From Rhineura floridana (lineage: Eukaryota > Chordata > Lepidosauria > Squamata > Rhineuridae): a DNA stretch of 64,000 nt. A program made the translations under genes and the position numbers. Numbering within the stretch: the stretch's first letter is position 1; each line of letters starts with the position of its first letter. The notes beneath the pieces were generated by a model. The model was not told where the DNA came from. It did no database searches and saw only the letters and a program-made list of their open reading frames with translations. The stretch spans positions 34,328,474 to 34,392,473 of the forward strand of contig NC_084487.1 in the NCBI RefSeq assembly GCF_030035675.1. The letters are read 5' to 3'. This document shows positions 19,871 to 30,949 of this stretch, piece after piece.

Positions 19871-20135
19871 CATACACACCCGCCACGCAATGGTGGTCGG
19901 TGCCCATTGGGAGTGGGCAGAAGGCAAGGAGAGCAACAGTAAGCCCAGCCAGAGCCAATAACAGGCAGAGACAATGATTTCCACTCACCCTCTCCATCCC
20001 TCTTTGCTTGCAGGAGGACACCAGCGGGCATTTTCACCTCCTGGACTGGTTGTAAGTAAAAGAAGGCAGACACATGAAGGATGGTTGAGGGCAGACTTAG
20101 GTTGGTGGGGCAGTGCTCTGTTTGCCCCAATGGGC
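19871..20135 (+). mobile_element. hAT element (CAGTGGTGG family), right end lost in microsatellite
   Basis: ATGGTGGTCGGTGCCCATTG, GAGCCAATAACAGGCAGAG, CACCTCCTGGACTGGTTGTA and GGTTGGTGGGGCAGTG match the copies at 34214 and, inverted, 40837. The right end runs into a CT/CA tract. Confidence 0.7.
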
Positions 20136-20141
20136 CGCCTC

Positions 20142-20143
<2 letters not shown>

Positions 20144-20224
<81 letters not shown>
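20144..20224. repeat. (TC)n(AC)n compound microsatellite
   Basis: About 47 bp of TC repeats joined directly to about 34 bp of AC repeats. Confidence 0.97.
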
Positions 20225-20227
<3 letters not shown>

Positions 20228-20229
20228 AA

Positions 20230-21040
20230 AGTACAACACGCCTAGGATAAAAAAAAAAATCCCCTAGGCCTAACATGGCTGATACCTACACTATTAACTT
20301 AACATATAGTTTGACCTTGAAAGAAGAAAAAGAAAGATGCCCATTTTCACTATAAGCAACATGTGGCCAATGGTTCTCACGAGAGGAAAGGGCTGTCTTA
20401 CTAAGAATTTGTGCATGGAACAACTTCTGCTAATACAGTGGATTAGCTGAGCCTCAGTGCGAACGGGCTGTATTAGCAAGATGCCATCAGCACGCAAACA
20501 GAGTGTAAATTGGTGGGTGGAAAAACAGATCCCTTTGGACATTCCAGAGTCACATAACACAACTCAAAGCCCAAGGAGTGATGAAGGAGTAAGAGAAACA
20601 ACAGCTGGCCACAAGTCCCAAAGAGCAAGCAGAAGAATCACTGGAAACAGTAGAGTCATTCTCTGATTAATTATCATTCCCTCTGTCTCCGATGTTCAGA
20701 GCTGAGTGTAGATCCTTATGTAACCAAAATTGCAACAAACACATGAGGTAGGTATCAGCTGGCATGCGGGAACCCTAAGGTTTACAGAAGTACAACAAAT
20801 CTTTAGGGGGGGAAGCTAAAACAGGAGGGAATCAAAAACAGCAGTGTGATGGAGGACTGAGCATGCTCAGTGGCCACAGAATGTTGACTGACTGGGGGAG
20901 GCAGGGTGCAGCAGAGAGGAGGAATGGAATGGAGTGGCTGGAAACCTGAACAGAAACACTCGACACAGTGTTTTGTTGCCGTTCCCATTTGTAAGGACTC
21001 AATGGCTGAAGACACAATTTAATATTATGAGAAAAAATCT
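20230..21040. other. Unassigned intergenic
   Basis: No gene or recognised repeat. The longest open frames here have no recognisable domain. Confidence 0.4.
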
Positions 21041-21720
21041 ATGTAATAATAATAATAATAAACTTTTATTTGTTAGTCGCCTATCTGTCCGGGTCAACGG
21101 ACACTCTAGGCGACGTACAATAATAATAACATAAAATACAATATACATATCAAAAACATTATAATCAATCTAAAAACCAACATCAGTTACTGCATCATAA
21201 AACTAATCCACCCCAATCCCGTAGGCCTGCCTGAATAGCCAGGTCTTTAAGGCTCGGCGGAAACCTATCAGGGAGGGAGCGTGTCGCAGGTCAAGAGGGA
21301 GGGAGTTCCAGAGGGTGGGGGCCACAATCGAAAATGGCCTCTCTCTAGTCTGCACCAGTCTAGCTATTTTCACCGGTGGGACCGAGAGAAGGTCTTGAGA
21401 GGCTGATCTCGTCAGGCGGCATAATTTGTGATTCTGGAGGCGTTCCTTCAGATAAACTGGGCCGAAACCGTATAGGGTTTTATAGGTCAACACCAACACC
21501 TTGAATTGGGCCCGGTAGACAACTGGTAGCGAGTGGAGATCTATTAATACTGGAGTGATATGATCACAGCGACGGCTGCGCTTAATCAAGCATGCCACCG
21601 CATTTTGTACCAGCTGTAACTTCCGGACCGTTTTCAAGGGTAACCCCACGTAGAACGCATTACAGTAGTCTAAGTGAGAGGAGACCAGGGCATGTATCAC
21701 TCGTGGGAGCAGATGAGAAG
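21041..21720 (-). mobile_element. L2-clade LINE 3' end, 165-codon ORF2 remnant
   Basis: The minus strand 21700 to 21203 is open and reads SSHLDYCNAFYVGLPLKTVR, LQLVQNAVACLIKRSRRCDH, APTLWNSLPLDLRHAPSLIG and ends FRQAYGIGVD. This is the C-terminal region after RT. The 3' UTR has TCGCCTAGAGTGTCCGTTGA and a TTATTATTATTATTACA end, which differs from the CCGCCC-type termini, so it is a separate subfamily. It is truncated near 21720. Confidence 0.88.
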
Positions 21721-22121
21721 GAAGGTAGGGTCACAGCCTCTGTATCAGGTGTAGTTGATACCAAGCTGTGGGGAATTACAACCTAACACTGCAATAACTC
21801 CAGCTATATGCATTTTCCCACCATTCATTAACAATTTGTTCTTAAAACTGTGAGGCTTCCAAAACTCTAGAGTTAGCGATCATATATAATTATGATACAT
21901 TGTGAGAATGTGATACTTGGCTTTGAGCCCTTATTCTGCTCCCACAAGACCACTAGCAATTATTCTTTAAAAAAGCAGTTCAGCTTATCTTGTGACCCTC
22001 TAAATCCTGGAACCCTTACTAACTAAAGAGTTGGCCAAGTACAGGCCATAATGGTCAGAAATTCTTCTGGAAGAGGGCTGGAGGTACTGTACTGGCTGAA
22101 GGCGATGACATCAAGGTATCC

Positions 22122-22239
22122 ACAGAGCTTGGAAAAGTTACTTTTTTGAACTACAACTCCCATCAGCCCAATCCAGTGGCCATGCTGGCTGGGGCTGATG
22201 GGAGTTGTAGTTCAAAAAAGTAACTTTTCCAAGCTCTGT
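22122..22239. mobile_element. Hairpin MITE with perfect 48-bp arms
   Basis: Positions 22122-22169 and 22192-22239 are exact reverse complements. The arms begin ACAGAGCTTGGAAAAG and end GGGAGTTG/CAACTCCC, then CATCAGCCC. The loop is about 22 bp with CCAGTGGCCATGCTGGCTG. The flanks do not show a clean duplication. The family end matches 4283. Confidence 0.9.
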
Positions 22240-22249
22240 ATCTGTGCAT

Positions 22250-23450
22250 GGAAGACAAGAAAGGACTGACTGTTTTGGAATATGGTCTGAGAGAGGCTGA
22301 CTTGTTGTCTGTGATCCAGCACTATGCCACTGAGGGGCCCTTTAGAAGCCTAATAGGGAAGCAGGACTGTTGGAGTGTTAATGCTGTGACTCTTCTAGCT
22401 TGTCCTCAGAGAGAGAGAGAATAAATAAAGCTCTATATCACAGAAATCCATACGTCTCTAGTGACCTTCTTTCAAATTAAACCAAAACCAAAGTATGTGC
22501 TGGAAACCCTGAAACCTTTCACTGCTCGGAGATTGGAGTGCACGTAATAGCATGTAGATCATCATGATCAGTCCAACACACAATCACTGCGTGCATGAAT
22601 GTAGTTGATTTCCATTATTATTATTATTATTGGGATGTTGGAACTGCGAATATTGACTGCACTTACAAAGACAGTAGATGCCTGTAGAGCTGATTTACAT
22701 CAATGACCTGCAAATGATCAACAGGTGCACAGAGTCCCATGGGTGCTTGCATCTTGTAGGTGTGAATGCTACTGCCAAATCTGGAATACATGAACCAGTT
22801 CAGGAGGAATCAAAAATAAATCTTGACTGGCTTCATGCATTCATTATTGCATAGTGATTTATTTTCATAGAATTTGTTCTGTGCACCGGGAAGTTTGTTT
22901 CGTTTCTGATGTGTTTTCTCCAGACCGTGAACAGTAATTCATTGTATGATTGGCCTGAAGACTGGTGATAAAAGCAACACCTAATTAATCAGTGGCAGAT
23001 GCTGTTATTACTGAGAAGTCAGCAAACACACAACTGTCAAGGTAAACTGTAGTGTAACATTAAGCTTAGCTGACAAATTTCCAAGTCTTCTGATGGTAGG
23101 AGGTGAGGAGTGAAGCTTCATCAATGTGAAATATGCCTGTTAAATAAGGGAATGGTGCTTAATACAAAAGTGGAACAAGTTACTGAAGATTCCCTCTCCT
23201 CTCCCCCCACCCCCCAAATGCCGTTCCACCCAGAAAGATTTCTGACTGGGTTTGACTCTGTGGTGGTGATGGTGATGAAGAAGCTATTGTTCTCCACCAT
23301 CATTGTCTGCACAATGTTATTGTATGGAGCTTTTTGAGTGGTTTGTGGTCTTTTGAAATTTAACACAATAGGAATGAGCACTTGTATCTGTCATGGTTTG
23401 GACTCCGCATTTAACACTGATCAAGTAGTGGAGGTGTCCAGAACATTGTC
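22250..23450. other. Unassigned intergenic
   Basis: A stretch near 22360-22480 with AATAAATAAAGCTCT recalls an LTR end, but no partner or TGT/ACA border is seen and I do not call it. A short ATT array lies at 22614-22631. No gene is seen. Confidence 0.35.
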
Positions 23451-23559
23451 CGGTCATTTTTGCCTAATTTTCAATTTTGGGGGCTTGAAGATATGGACAA
23501 GGTGTTTGTAGAAGCCCAACCAAACACAACCACCCTTGCCCCTCCTGGGGAATTATATC

Positions 23560-24345
23560 TAGCAGGGAAGAGATGGATGGATGGCTTGGTCCAGGAGGTG
23601 AGGAATTCCTCATCAAGAGGAGCTGTGGTCATAGCCTCCTTAAAGGAGCTGGTAGTGTGATCACTCCAGTAAAAAACTTCCTTGGATCCAGAAGCTCTTA
23701 ATAAGTACAGGCTGGTGACTAACAGCTCCTCCCTACGCAAAGTACTCAGCTGGAACAGAATATGGCTGCAAATGTACTGAATGGGGCCAGGCATTATGGA
23801 CATATTATGCCAGTACTTCATTGGCTCCCAATCCTAATTCAGTGCTGACTTTTACATTTCAAGCCTTTCACAGTTTGGGTTCTTGAAGCACTGTCTCTTC
23901 TCACATGTCCCTGCCCACCTACATCTTGAGGTCATCATCCAAGGTTCTTTTCTGAGTGCTCCTTTGAGGACATGTTAAGAGACCTTTTCAGCAATGGACC
24001 TACGCTTATGAAATGCCCTCCTTAGAGAGGTCCATGTGGCATCTACACTGATGTTTTCCTGGCACAAAGCAAAGACATTTTCTATTTACCTATGCCTTTT
24101 AACATATGCAGTAGTCTAGTGTTGCTTTAGCTCTGTGAAGTTGTATTCTTCTGCAGTGACCCGCTGTTCTGTTTTTACAGGGGTCTTTCTGACTATATAG
24201 TTGTGTTTTTATGTGCTGCATGTTATTGTATTATATTGTAGTTGTGTTTAATTTAACTCGTTCTTCATAAGCCATCCAGAAAAAACTTCTGTTGTAGGCT
24301 GACCTAAAAATAGTAGGCTATGCATGTATAAATAAATAAATCCTA
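23560..24345 (+). mobile_element. L2-clade LINE, internally deleted
   Basis: The left part translates as SLKELVV and SLDPEALNKYRLVTNSSSL, matching LKEAVVRPLLKKPSLDPDNL at the RT start of the long copy. At about 23755 it jumps to the C-terminal region (NMAANVLNGARHYGHIMPVL). The rest runs to an AAATAAATAAATCC end near 24342. Most of RT is missing and there are several breaks. Confidence 0.75.
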
Positions 24346-24423
24346 CTGGCCCTTCTGCTACAGAGAAGAAAAGCAATGTAATCCTGCCTGATCATTTTTT
24401 TTCCTATAGGAAGAGTCTGGGTA

Positions 24424-24640
24424 GAACATAAGAAGAGCCCTGCAGGATCAGGCCCAGGGTCCATCTGGTCCAGCATCCTGTTCTCACAGTGGCCAACCAC
24501 ATGCCTATGGGAAGCCCACAAGAAGAACCTGAGTGCAACTGGACACTCCCCACTTGCAATTCCTAGTAACTGGTGTTCAGAGGCATAGTGTCTTTGATAG
24601 CCTTATCCTCCATGAATTTGTCTAATTCTCCCTGGCAAAG
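24424..24640 (-). mobile_element. CR1 LINE 3' end
   Basis: GAACATAAGAAGAGCCCTGC, GGTCCAGCATCCTGTTCTCA, TATGGGAAGCCCACAAG and TTATCCTCCATGAATTTGTC are the reverse complement of the CR1 terminus. Confidence 0.88.
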
Positions 24641-25515
24641 GGAAGAGCCAAGCAACTGTGGCCTGCCTAGGAGGGTGATTAAGGGACTGGAGCACACACC
24701 AGTATTTGCATCACCACAGTTAATTCTGTATTACAGGAGCAGGCTGCACAGTTATAATGTAAAGCTACCACTTGTATGGCAACAGGCTCCGGCCCTCTGC
24801 TGCTAGATCACACTCAGTGTTAGCAGCACTCCTCCTCACCTTCATTTGGGGGTTACATACTTTCCTAGAAAAGGCAGCTTGTCCCGAGTATCTGATGCCA
24901 GCATAGCTCCAATTCCAGATGAGCTCCGTCTCTGTAGGACACCTGCCACCAGAACTCAAACTGATTACGTCAACGGCTTACTGGTAGGAGCCTGAGCTCT
25001 TATACCCACTGCCTCTGTAGCTGTGTTCGGAGAAGATCTATAATTTGGAATTCAAAGGGGGGGAAACCTTTGGTTTTGCCATTGGATTGCTCAGATTTTA
25101 CAGCTTGAAGGTCACAATGGAAGTGAAGAGAATAATTAGAGAATGGTGATCATTTGGATGATGTGTGCATAATCTGCATACCGATAGCACCGGAAGACAA
25201 AAGATCTGATTGATTTGCCAGCTAAGTCTTTTAGCTGCCTGGGATGATAATGAAACATGGGATTATGATAAATGGGATAAATCATAGATAAAATGTTCTA
25301 GGGTGGATCTGGTGTGAACCTTATGAACTAGGTTTGAGAATGTATTAAACTTTATAGAGATATTAGAAAGAAATTTATTTCTCTTTGGTAGGAAAATATG
25401 CCCATTTAGCTGTTAGACAGAAAAAGAACAATTTCCCTGATAATAGAGGATATTGCAAGGGATGTAACATACTGCCCTTGTAGCAAGTACTATCACGTCC
25501 ATGGAGGTAGTTTAG
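24641..25515. other. Unassigned intergenic
   Basis: No gene or repeat recognised. Confidence 0.4.
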
Positions 25516-25519
25516 AATA

Positions 25520-25612
25520 CTCTTCCCCAACCTGGTACCCTCCAGACAAGTCCCAGCTGTGCTGGCTGGGGCTGATGGGAGCTGCAGTCTAAAATATCTG
25601 CAGGGTTCATGA
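25520..25612. mobile_element. hAT-like MITE fragment
   Basis: CTTCCCCAACCTGGTACCCT and GGCTGGGGCTGATGGGAGCT, a decayed member of the palindromic hAT MITE group. Confidence 0.6.
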
Positions 25613-25639
25613 AGGCTAGTTTAGAGCCACTTCATATAT

Positions 25640-26035
25640 TCATCTTACTCCTTATATACCCAGTTGATCACTGCACTCTGTTGGTGAGGGCCTGCTGCAG
25701 ATACCATCCTATCAACAGGTTCGTTTTGCACAACATAAGAAATGGACCTTTAGTGTAGTGGCACCTACCCTTTGGAATTCCCTCTCCTTAAATATTAGAC
25801 AAGTACCATCTCTGTTATCTTTTTAGCACCTACTGAAGACCTTCCTCTTTCAACAAGCCTTTTAAGCAGAGACCTTATCCCAGTCTGCATCTGTGTTGGA
25901 ATCGCTTTTTAAGATGTTTTTAAAGATTTTTAAAAAATATATGTTTTAAAGATGTTTTGTTGTTAAGATGCTCTTAATAATATAATAATATTATTAAAAA
26001 CTATGCATATAAGATCTTCTAAATAAAGGCCTAAA
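25640..26035 (+). mobile_element. L2-clade LINE 3' end (HRKWTF subfamily)
   Basis: TATACCCAGTTGATCACTGC, GAAATGGACCTTTAGTGTAG and CTTTGGAATTCCCTCTCCTT correspond to the HRKWTFxVVAPTLWNSLPLN coding block, then TTTCAACAAGCCTTTTAAGC and a T/A-rich 3' UTR. Plus-strand relative of 8765 and 57960. Confidence 0.8.
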
Positions 26036-26184
26036 ATTTAAATGCTCCAATCTAGCAAAGTGTGTTCAGGACTGTGCACTTATTGACTTTTTAAAAAAGG
26101 TGAAATATCATTAATCAGCTGTTTGACAGTGAAGGGGGAGTGAGAGGGACTGAATCCTGAATGGCTGATTAAATAGCTGTCTAC

Positions 26185-26282
26185 CCACTTTGGGTGCAAT
26201 AAGTCTACCCACTTATCTGGGAGTGAAACCCATATTGAACTCAATAGGACTTACTTCTGAATAATATGTAGGATTGTGGGGT
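26185..26282. mobile_element. 90-bp MITE, diverged copy
   Basis: CCCACTTATCTGGGAGTGAA, GAACTCAATAGGACTTACTT and ATGTAGGATTGTGGGG. Confidence 0.65.
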
Positions 26283-26667
26283 TTAATAACTTTCCAAAGT
26301 TCCTCAAGTCTGAGTGAGATGCATTTCCTTTAAGGCAGGGCATCATGAATGATTAGAATGGATATTTTAAAATGGACCATATATCAAGCTATAAGAAACA
26401 AGTTCTTTGAGGAGAGCAATGTGACACCAGCAATACTTTCTGAAGGCAAAGCTATCCCATTTGTCCAGCCACTTGTGGACTCACAGTGAGTGATGATAAC
26501 TTAGGAAAGTTCTTCACATTTCAAAACTTGCAAAGTGACTATCATATTCTTTCTCTCAGTATCCCTCCCCCCTTGGCTCTCATACTGTGTACATGTGTTT
26601 GAAACCTTCAGCAAATGTTGACTTGGAAGGCCTAGATTTTTTTAAACATCTCATAATGCAAAACATA

Positions 26668-26870
26668 GGCCACATCCACACCATACATTTAAAGCACTCT
26701 TATACCACTTTAAAGACTAATGGCTTCCTCCAAAGAGTCCTGTGAACTGAAGGGTACTGAGAATTGTAGCTCTGTGGGGGGTAAACTACAGTTTCCAGGA
26801 TTCTTGCAGGGTGAGGAATGTGATTTGAATGTGCTTTAAAGGAATGGTGCATACATAGCCTCAGGCTAGT
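26668..26870. mobile_element. Foldback MITE (CCAAAGAATCCTGGGAACT family)
   Basis: CCACATCCACACCATACATT, GTACCGAATTGTAGCT-like text and the return arm AACTACAGTTTCCAGGATTC, ATGTGCTTTAAAGGAATGG. Confidence 0.65.
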
Positions 26871-27143
26871 AGATGTTGAAAAGGTTATTGGCTTAATTTT
26901 ATTGTGTTGGTGCCATTAGAGGCACGAGAATAGGTCTAATAAAACAAGTTGTGACCTTTGCTCTTCCTAATGTTCTACCTCTATCCTCTTTCCTGTAATT
27001 TAAACACTTACTTCCATTTCTGTCCAACAGAATAGCTAGCCTCCCTTCCAACTCCATACTTGCCCTTCCTCTCTAGCATTAAGCACCTTCCTTCTTTTCT
27101 CTGCCTTTTCCCACTGTTCATGAAAACAATGTTCATGCTATGG

Positions 27144-27782
27144 CCACGTTCGTACCATACATTTAAAGCACTGTTGTACCACTTTAAACAGTCATGGCTT
27201 CTTCTAAAGAATCCTTGGAACTGTAGTTTGTTAAAGGTGCTGAGAGTTGTTAGGGAGTCCCTATTCCCCTCAAAGAGCTACAGTTCCCAGAGTTCCCTAT
27301 AAAGAGGGATTGATTGTTAAATTACTCTGTATGGTGCAGATGTGGCCATAGTCAGGGCCGGCTCCAGGAATGCCGGGGCCCTTGGGCATCAGCTTGCCCT
27401 GGGCCCCAGCGTATGTTTGTGTGCACGTGCGTGCATGCACGCGGCCCCCCACACCCCCACCTACCTGTCTGCTGTCTTTTACCATTGCCCTTAACAAAGA
27501 TGGCGGCTGCGGTTTCCCTAAGGGGATGACGTGCGTGCATCTCTGCCGTCAACTAAGATGGCGGCAGGGGCTTCAGTACCTTAGGGAAACTGTGGCCGCC
27601 ATCTTTGTTAAGGGCAATGGTAAAACACAGCAGACAGGTAGGTGGGGTGTGGGGGGGGTATGGGGGGCCACAGATCGCTGAAGGGGAGTGGAGGGGCAGC
27701 TGAGGGGCCCCCTATAGCTCCAGGGGCCGTCGGGCCAGTGCCCCACCTGGCCGCCCTTTAGAACCTGCCCTTGCCATAGTCA
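27144..27782. mobile_element. Foldback MITE (CCAAAGAATCC family), carrying a hAT near its end
   Basis: Starts GGCCACGTTCGTACCATACA and reaches ATGGTGCAGATGTGGCCATA at 27350, a complete copy whose last bases became the hAT target site. Confidence 0.7.
27353..27772. mobile_element. 420-bp palindromic hAT element with perfect TSD
   Basis: Flanked by identical GCCATAGT at 27345-27352 and 27773-27780. It begins CAGGGCCGGCTCCAGG. The inside is a foldback: TTTTACCATTGCCCTTAACA and AAGATGGCGGC on the left face TTGTTAAGGGCAATGGTAAA and GGCCGCCATCTT on the right. GC-rich. Non-coding. Confidence 0.85.
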
Positions 27783-28600
27783 TAGTTTCTGGTAAATGAA
27801 GATGGAATACACAGGCCTTGTTTGCATGTCACAGTAAACCATACTTAATAGATCACCATGATTGTGCCTTTCTAGTCTGTTTTGCTTCTCCCCACTAGTG
27901 CTTGATAGAAACAAGCTATGATACTTAAATTAGCGATATATCTGAACCAAGGATCTACCTATAGATCATGGTGGTTTTTTTGGGAAAGCAAAACAAACCA
28001 CGATCCCTAGTTCAGAAGTAATGCCAAGCAAAGTCTGGTGGTTTTTTTTCTTCCAGGGCTGTTATGCATTGCAATAAGTCAACTATGATATTGTGATGTG
28101 AGTATTCCTGAAGGTTTTGTGAATGCAGCATGCTCATCATTTGAGTATAATCTGGTTTATATTAAAGAGAAATCTCCAAGTGGAATCCAAACCTCAATAC
28201 ATAAAAGCAACAATATTAAAACATCAGTCCCCACACCATTATAATCTATTATATATTTTGGAAAGTTGTTTGTCTGTTCACTAAACATTTGGACATCTCT
28301 TAAGACATCACAACCAAATTTTTCATGATGGTTCTTGAGATCAAGGAGCAGGTTTTCATCTATGTTTGGAAACAATTGGACCCCACTTTGAAAGAAGATG
28401 GCAAAGATGCACTGATTTTAACCACTGATTTCAAAACTGCACTGAAGTTTTGGTTTCACAGAATCCCTGTGCAACACCGACTACGAGGCTGCTGGTAACA
28501 GATAAAATACAAGTCAAAATTATCAAATACAGAATCTATGTTCAACAACCAAATTCAGTGTTCAGGGAAAGCCTGGGTAAATAAATGGGTATATACATGT
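27783..28600. other. Dispersed repeat plus unassigned DNA
   Basis: 27800-28030 (CCTTGTTTGCATGTCACAGT, GATCATGGTGGTTTTTTTGG) looks like a decayed foldback element. 28145-28520 contains TTGTTTGTCTGTTCACTAAA and CATCACAACCAAATTTTTCA, which reads like a repeat, but I cannot class it. No gene is seen. Confidence 0.35.
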
Positions 28601-29110
28601 CTAAGGGCGCAATGCAACCCAGCTTTACACTGGGCTGGGGTGAGCTGGATGCCATGGAGCCCAGGCTGCGCCAGCAGCAGCCCTCTACCGGGCCTGAGCT
28701 GTGGCTCCACCAGGAGACTGACAGCGTTGCCAGAGGTCTGCCTGGGGTGGCCAGCCTAGCAGAAGAAGCCCCAGAGGAAGCTGGTGGAAGCCCCAAAAAT
28801 GAGATGTTCCGGGGGCCTGTTGGTGGAGGAGCCATGGCAGGACTTATGCAAGATCCTCCTCACATTCAGACCCCTCCCCTGGATCCCAATCCCCCTGCAA
28901 TCTCTGCTGGCTGAAAGGCCAGTGCAGTAAAACAGTTTTATTTCCCATTGAGGCCTGTTTGTCAGAGCCGGCGTTTACCAGCCAGCTCATGCATGCAGAG
29001 CCTGCATTCAGCTGGGCTGGTGACTCCTGAGCGGGAGGGGGATCCCATGGAGCTTTCTGCTGGCACCTCCTCCGCTGACCTCCCCCACCCCCCTGGTTGG
29101 CTTCCCAGCA
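28600..29110. mobile_element. GC-rich dispersed element, class unknown
   Basis: The stretch from GGGCGCAATGCAACCCAG to CCCAGCACTTGGATTGC has roughly complementary ends (GCAATGCAACC / GGATTGC) and high GC. Its open frames on both strands overlap and show no domain, so I treat them as chance. Confidence 0.4.
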
Positions 29111-29139
29111 CTTGGATTGCTCTGTAAAACATATAATAA

Positions 29140-29800
29140 AAGAAGCATCCACATGGTGGAAGGAGGAACATTCCAAAGGGCAGGGGTGGTGAGAGAAAAG
29201 GTTTGTTTCCAAGTATCCACCAAACAATTGTCCATTGGATGTGGTGCTAACAATAAAGTCTCCTCTGATGATCTAAGTCAGTGATTCCCAAACCTTTTCC
29301 CCAAGGACTACTTGAAAATTGCGAAGGGTCTTGGTGAACCATTTAGTGATTTTTCTGCCTGTTGAGGCAATTGTAATGCACTGTGCTAGATGCTGTATGA
29401 ATTTTGTTTGTGTTTTTATTGCTTCTTTTTTTTCTTATATTGTGCTTTATTGTATTACAATTTGCGTTCCATAGAATTCTAACTATAATACAATACAATA
29501 GAATATAAGAAACAAAGAAGCAATAAAATGCAGTTAAAAATAAATATAAATATTCAGTGCAGACATGCCGTGGACCCCCTGAACGAAGCTCCATGGACCA
29601 CAGTTTGGGAACCCCTGATGTAAGTTATCTAACAGGTTGACTTTCAAGTAACCTGGCCTGGAGTTGTTTAAGGTTTTGTATGTCAACAAGATGCTGAACA
29701 TAGCCCAGAAGCTAAATGGCAGCCAGTGCAGTTCTTTCAGCACAGGGGTAATATGTGCATACCAGGGGGAGGTATACAGCTTAACATCTTGGCTGCAGAG
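29140..29800 (-). mobile_element. L2-clade LINE fragment, split by a hAT element
   Basis: The part at 29626-29800 encodes AHITPVLKELHWLPFSFWAM and TYKTLNNSRPGYLK on the minus strand. The part at 29140-29278 encodes the ALWNVPPSTMW block. The hAT at 29279-29617 lies exactly between them. Confidence 0.75.
29279..29617. mobile_element. 339-bp hAT MITE with 8-bp TSD
   Basis: Ends CAGTGATTCCCAAACC and GTTTGGGAACCCCTG. Flanks ATCTAAGT (29271-29278) and ATGTAAGT (29618-29625) differ at one base. The interior has AATACAATACAATAGAAT and complementary AT-rich arms. Confidence 0.85.
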
Positions 29801-29829
29801 TGAGGCAGCTGCCACCCCACATGTGGACA

Positions 29830-30442
29830 CTGGCTCTTAGATGCACCCCTGGAAGGGCTATTGCATGCACACCAATTCCTACCACTTGTGTTTCTTCCAG
29901 TAAGAATTTTCCCTTTAGTTACATGGGAATCAAGTCGTCAGAGCATGTAATGCACTGTTGCTACGGCCTAGAACGTGACCACAGAGTTGTTTCAATACAT
30001 TCTCTCATTTCTTCACAGCCTGTGTCACACCTGCTTCTACACATATTTATTAATGATGATATGCCAAGGTCAGGCCTGGGTCATGGACAGCACTCTGGAG
30101 TGAGGCAGAGCCACACAAAAAAAGCCAGAGCCAAAGAACCAGTCAGGACCAAAGGGGAATCCAGAGGCAGGGCCAAATAGTAAGAGGCAGAAGTCAGGAT
30201 AGAAGAGCAAGGCAGGAAGAAGAAGTAAACAACACTCGAGCTCAGGAAGACCCTGTTCCTGCAACAGGAAGCCTTTTTTAGTCCTTCCTGCCCACAAAGC
30301 TCCAATGGCTTGGATGGGCGGAGTCAATTCAGGGCCAGGAGGTTCCTCATTGAGAAGGCTGACACCTGCTGTTCAGTGACTCACCAGATGGGGCACCTAC
30401 ATGCAGATCCAGCATCTCTTGACAACCAAATTCCTTAAATAT
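29830..30442. other. Unassigned intergenic
   Basis: GAGCCACACAAAAAAAGCCA, AGAACCAGTCAGGACC and similar text around 30070-30360 has a repeat flavour, but no copy is seen elsewhere in the window. No gene is seen. Confidence 0.35.
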
Positions 30443-30450
30443 GCTTAACT

Positions 30451-30588
30451 CAGCCTTTCCCAACCAGTGTGACTCCAGTTGTTGTTGGACCACAATTCCC
30501 ATCTTTCCTGACCATTGGCAATGCTGGCTGAGGCTGATGGGAGTTGTGGTCCAACAACATCTGGAGGCACACTGGTTGGGAAAGGCTG
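30451..30588. mobile_element. 138-bp palindromic hAT MITE with perfect TSD, second copy
   Basis: Ends CAGCCTTTCCC and GGAAAGGCTG, identical 8-bp flanks GCTTAACT at 30443-30450 and 30589-30596. Same length and layout as 18367-18504. Confidence 0.92.
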
Positions 30589-30824
30589 GCTTAACTGACT
30601 GCCAGTCTTGTTTTCGTTAAGCGCTTTCTCTCTTATGCTGGCATTGCTCCTAGGACCCTTTCAAATGTATTCACTAGGCTAGGCTAGATATAGGGTTGGC
30701 ACCTTTTCGATCTGGCCCCTCTTGTAGCCCCTTTAACAGCAGTTATCAGGTGACCAGGTTTAGATCCATGCTATGAAAAGCATTACCTGCTGATTTCTCC
30801 ATACCAGACCTCTGTTAAAGAGAG

Positions 30825-30945
30825 AGTGCTGTTAGCTTCATGTCTTGCTTGTGGACTTCCTATAGGCATTTGGCTGGTCGCTATGAGCACAGGATGCTGG
30901 ACTAGATGGGCCACTGGCCTGATCCAGCAGGGCGCTTCTTATGTT
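30825..30945 (+). mobile_element. CR1 LINE 3' end
   Basis: GTCTTGCTTGTGGACTTCCT, GGATGCTGGACTAGATGGGC and GATCCAGCAGGGCGCTTCTT then ATGTTCT at the end. Confidence 0.88.
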
Positions 30946-30949
30946 CTAA

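Noticed and set aside
28585-28914. 109-codon GC-rich open frame
   Set aside because: Overlaps open frames on the other strand inside a GC-rich repeat; typical of chance.
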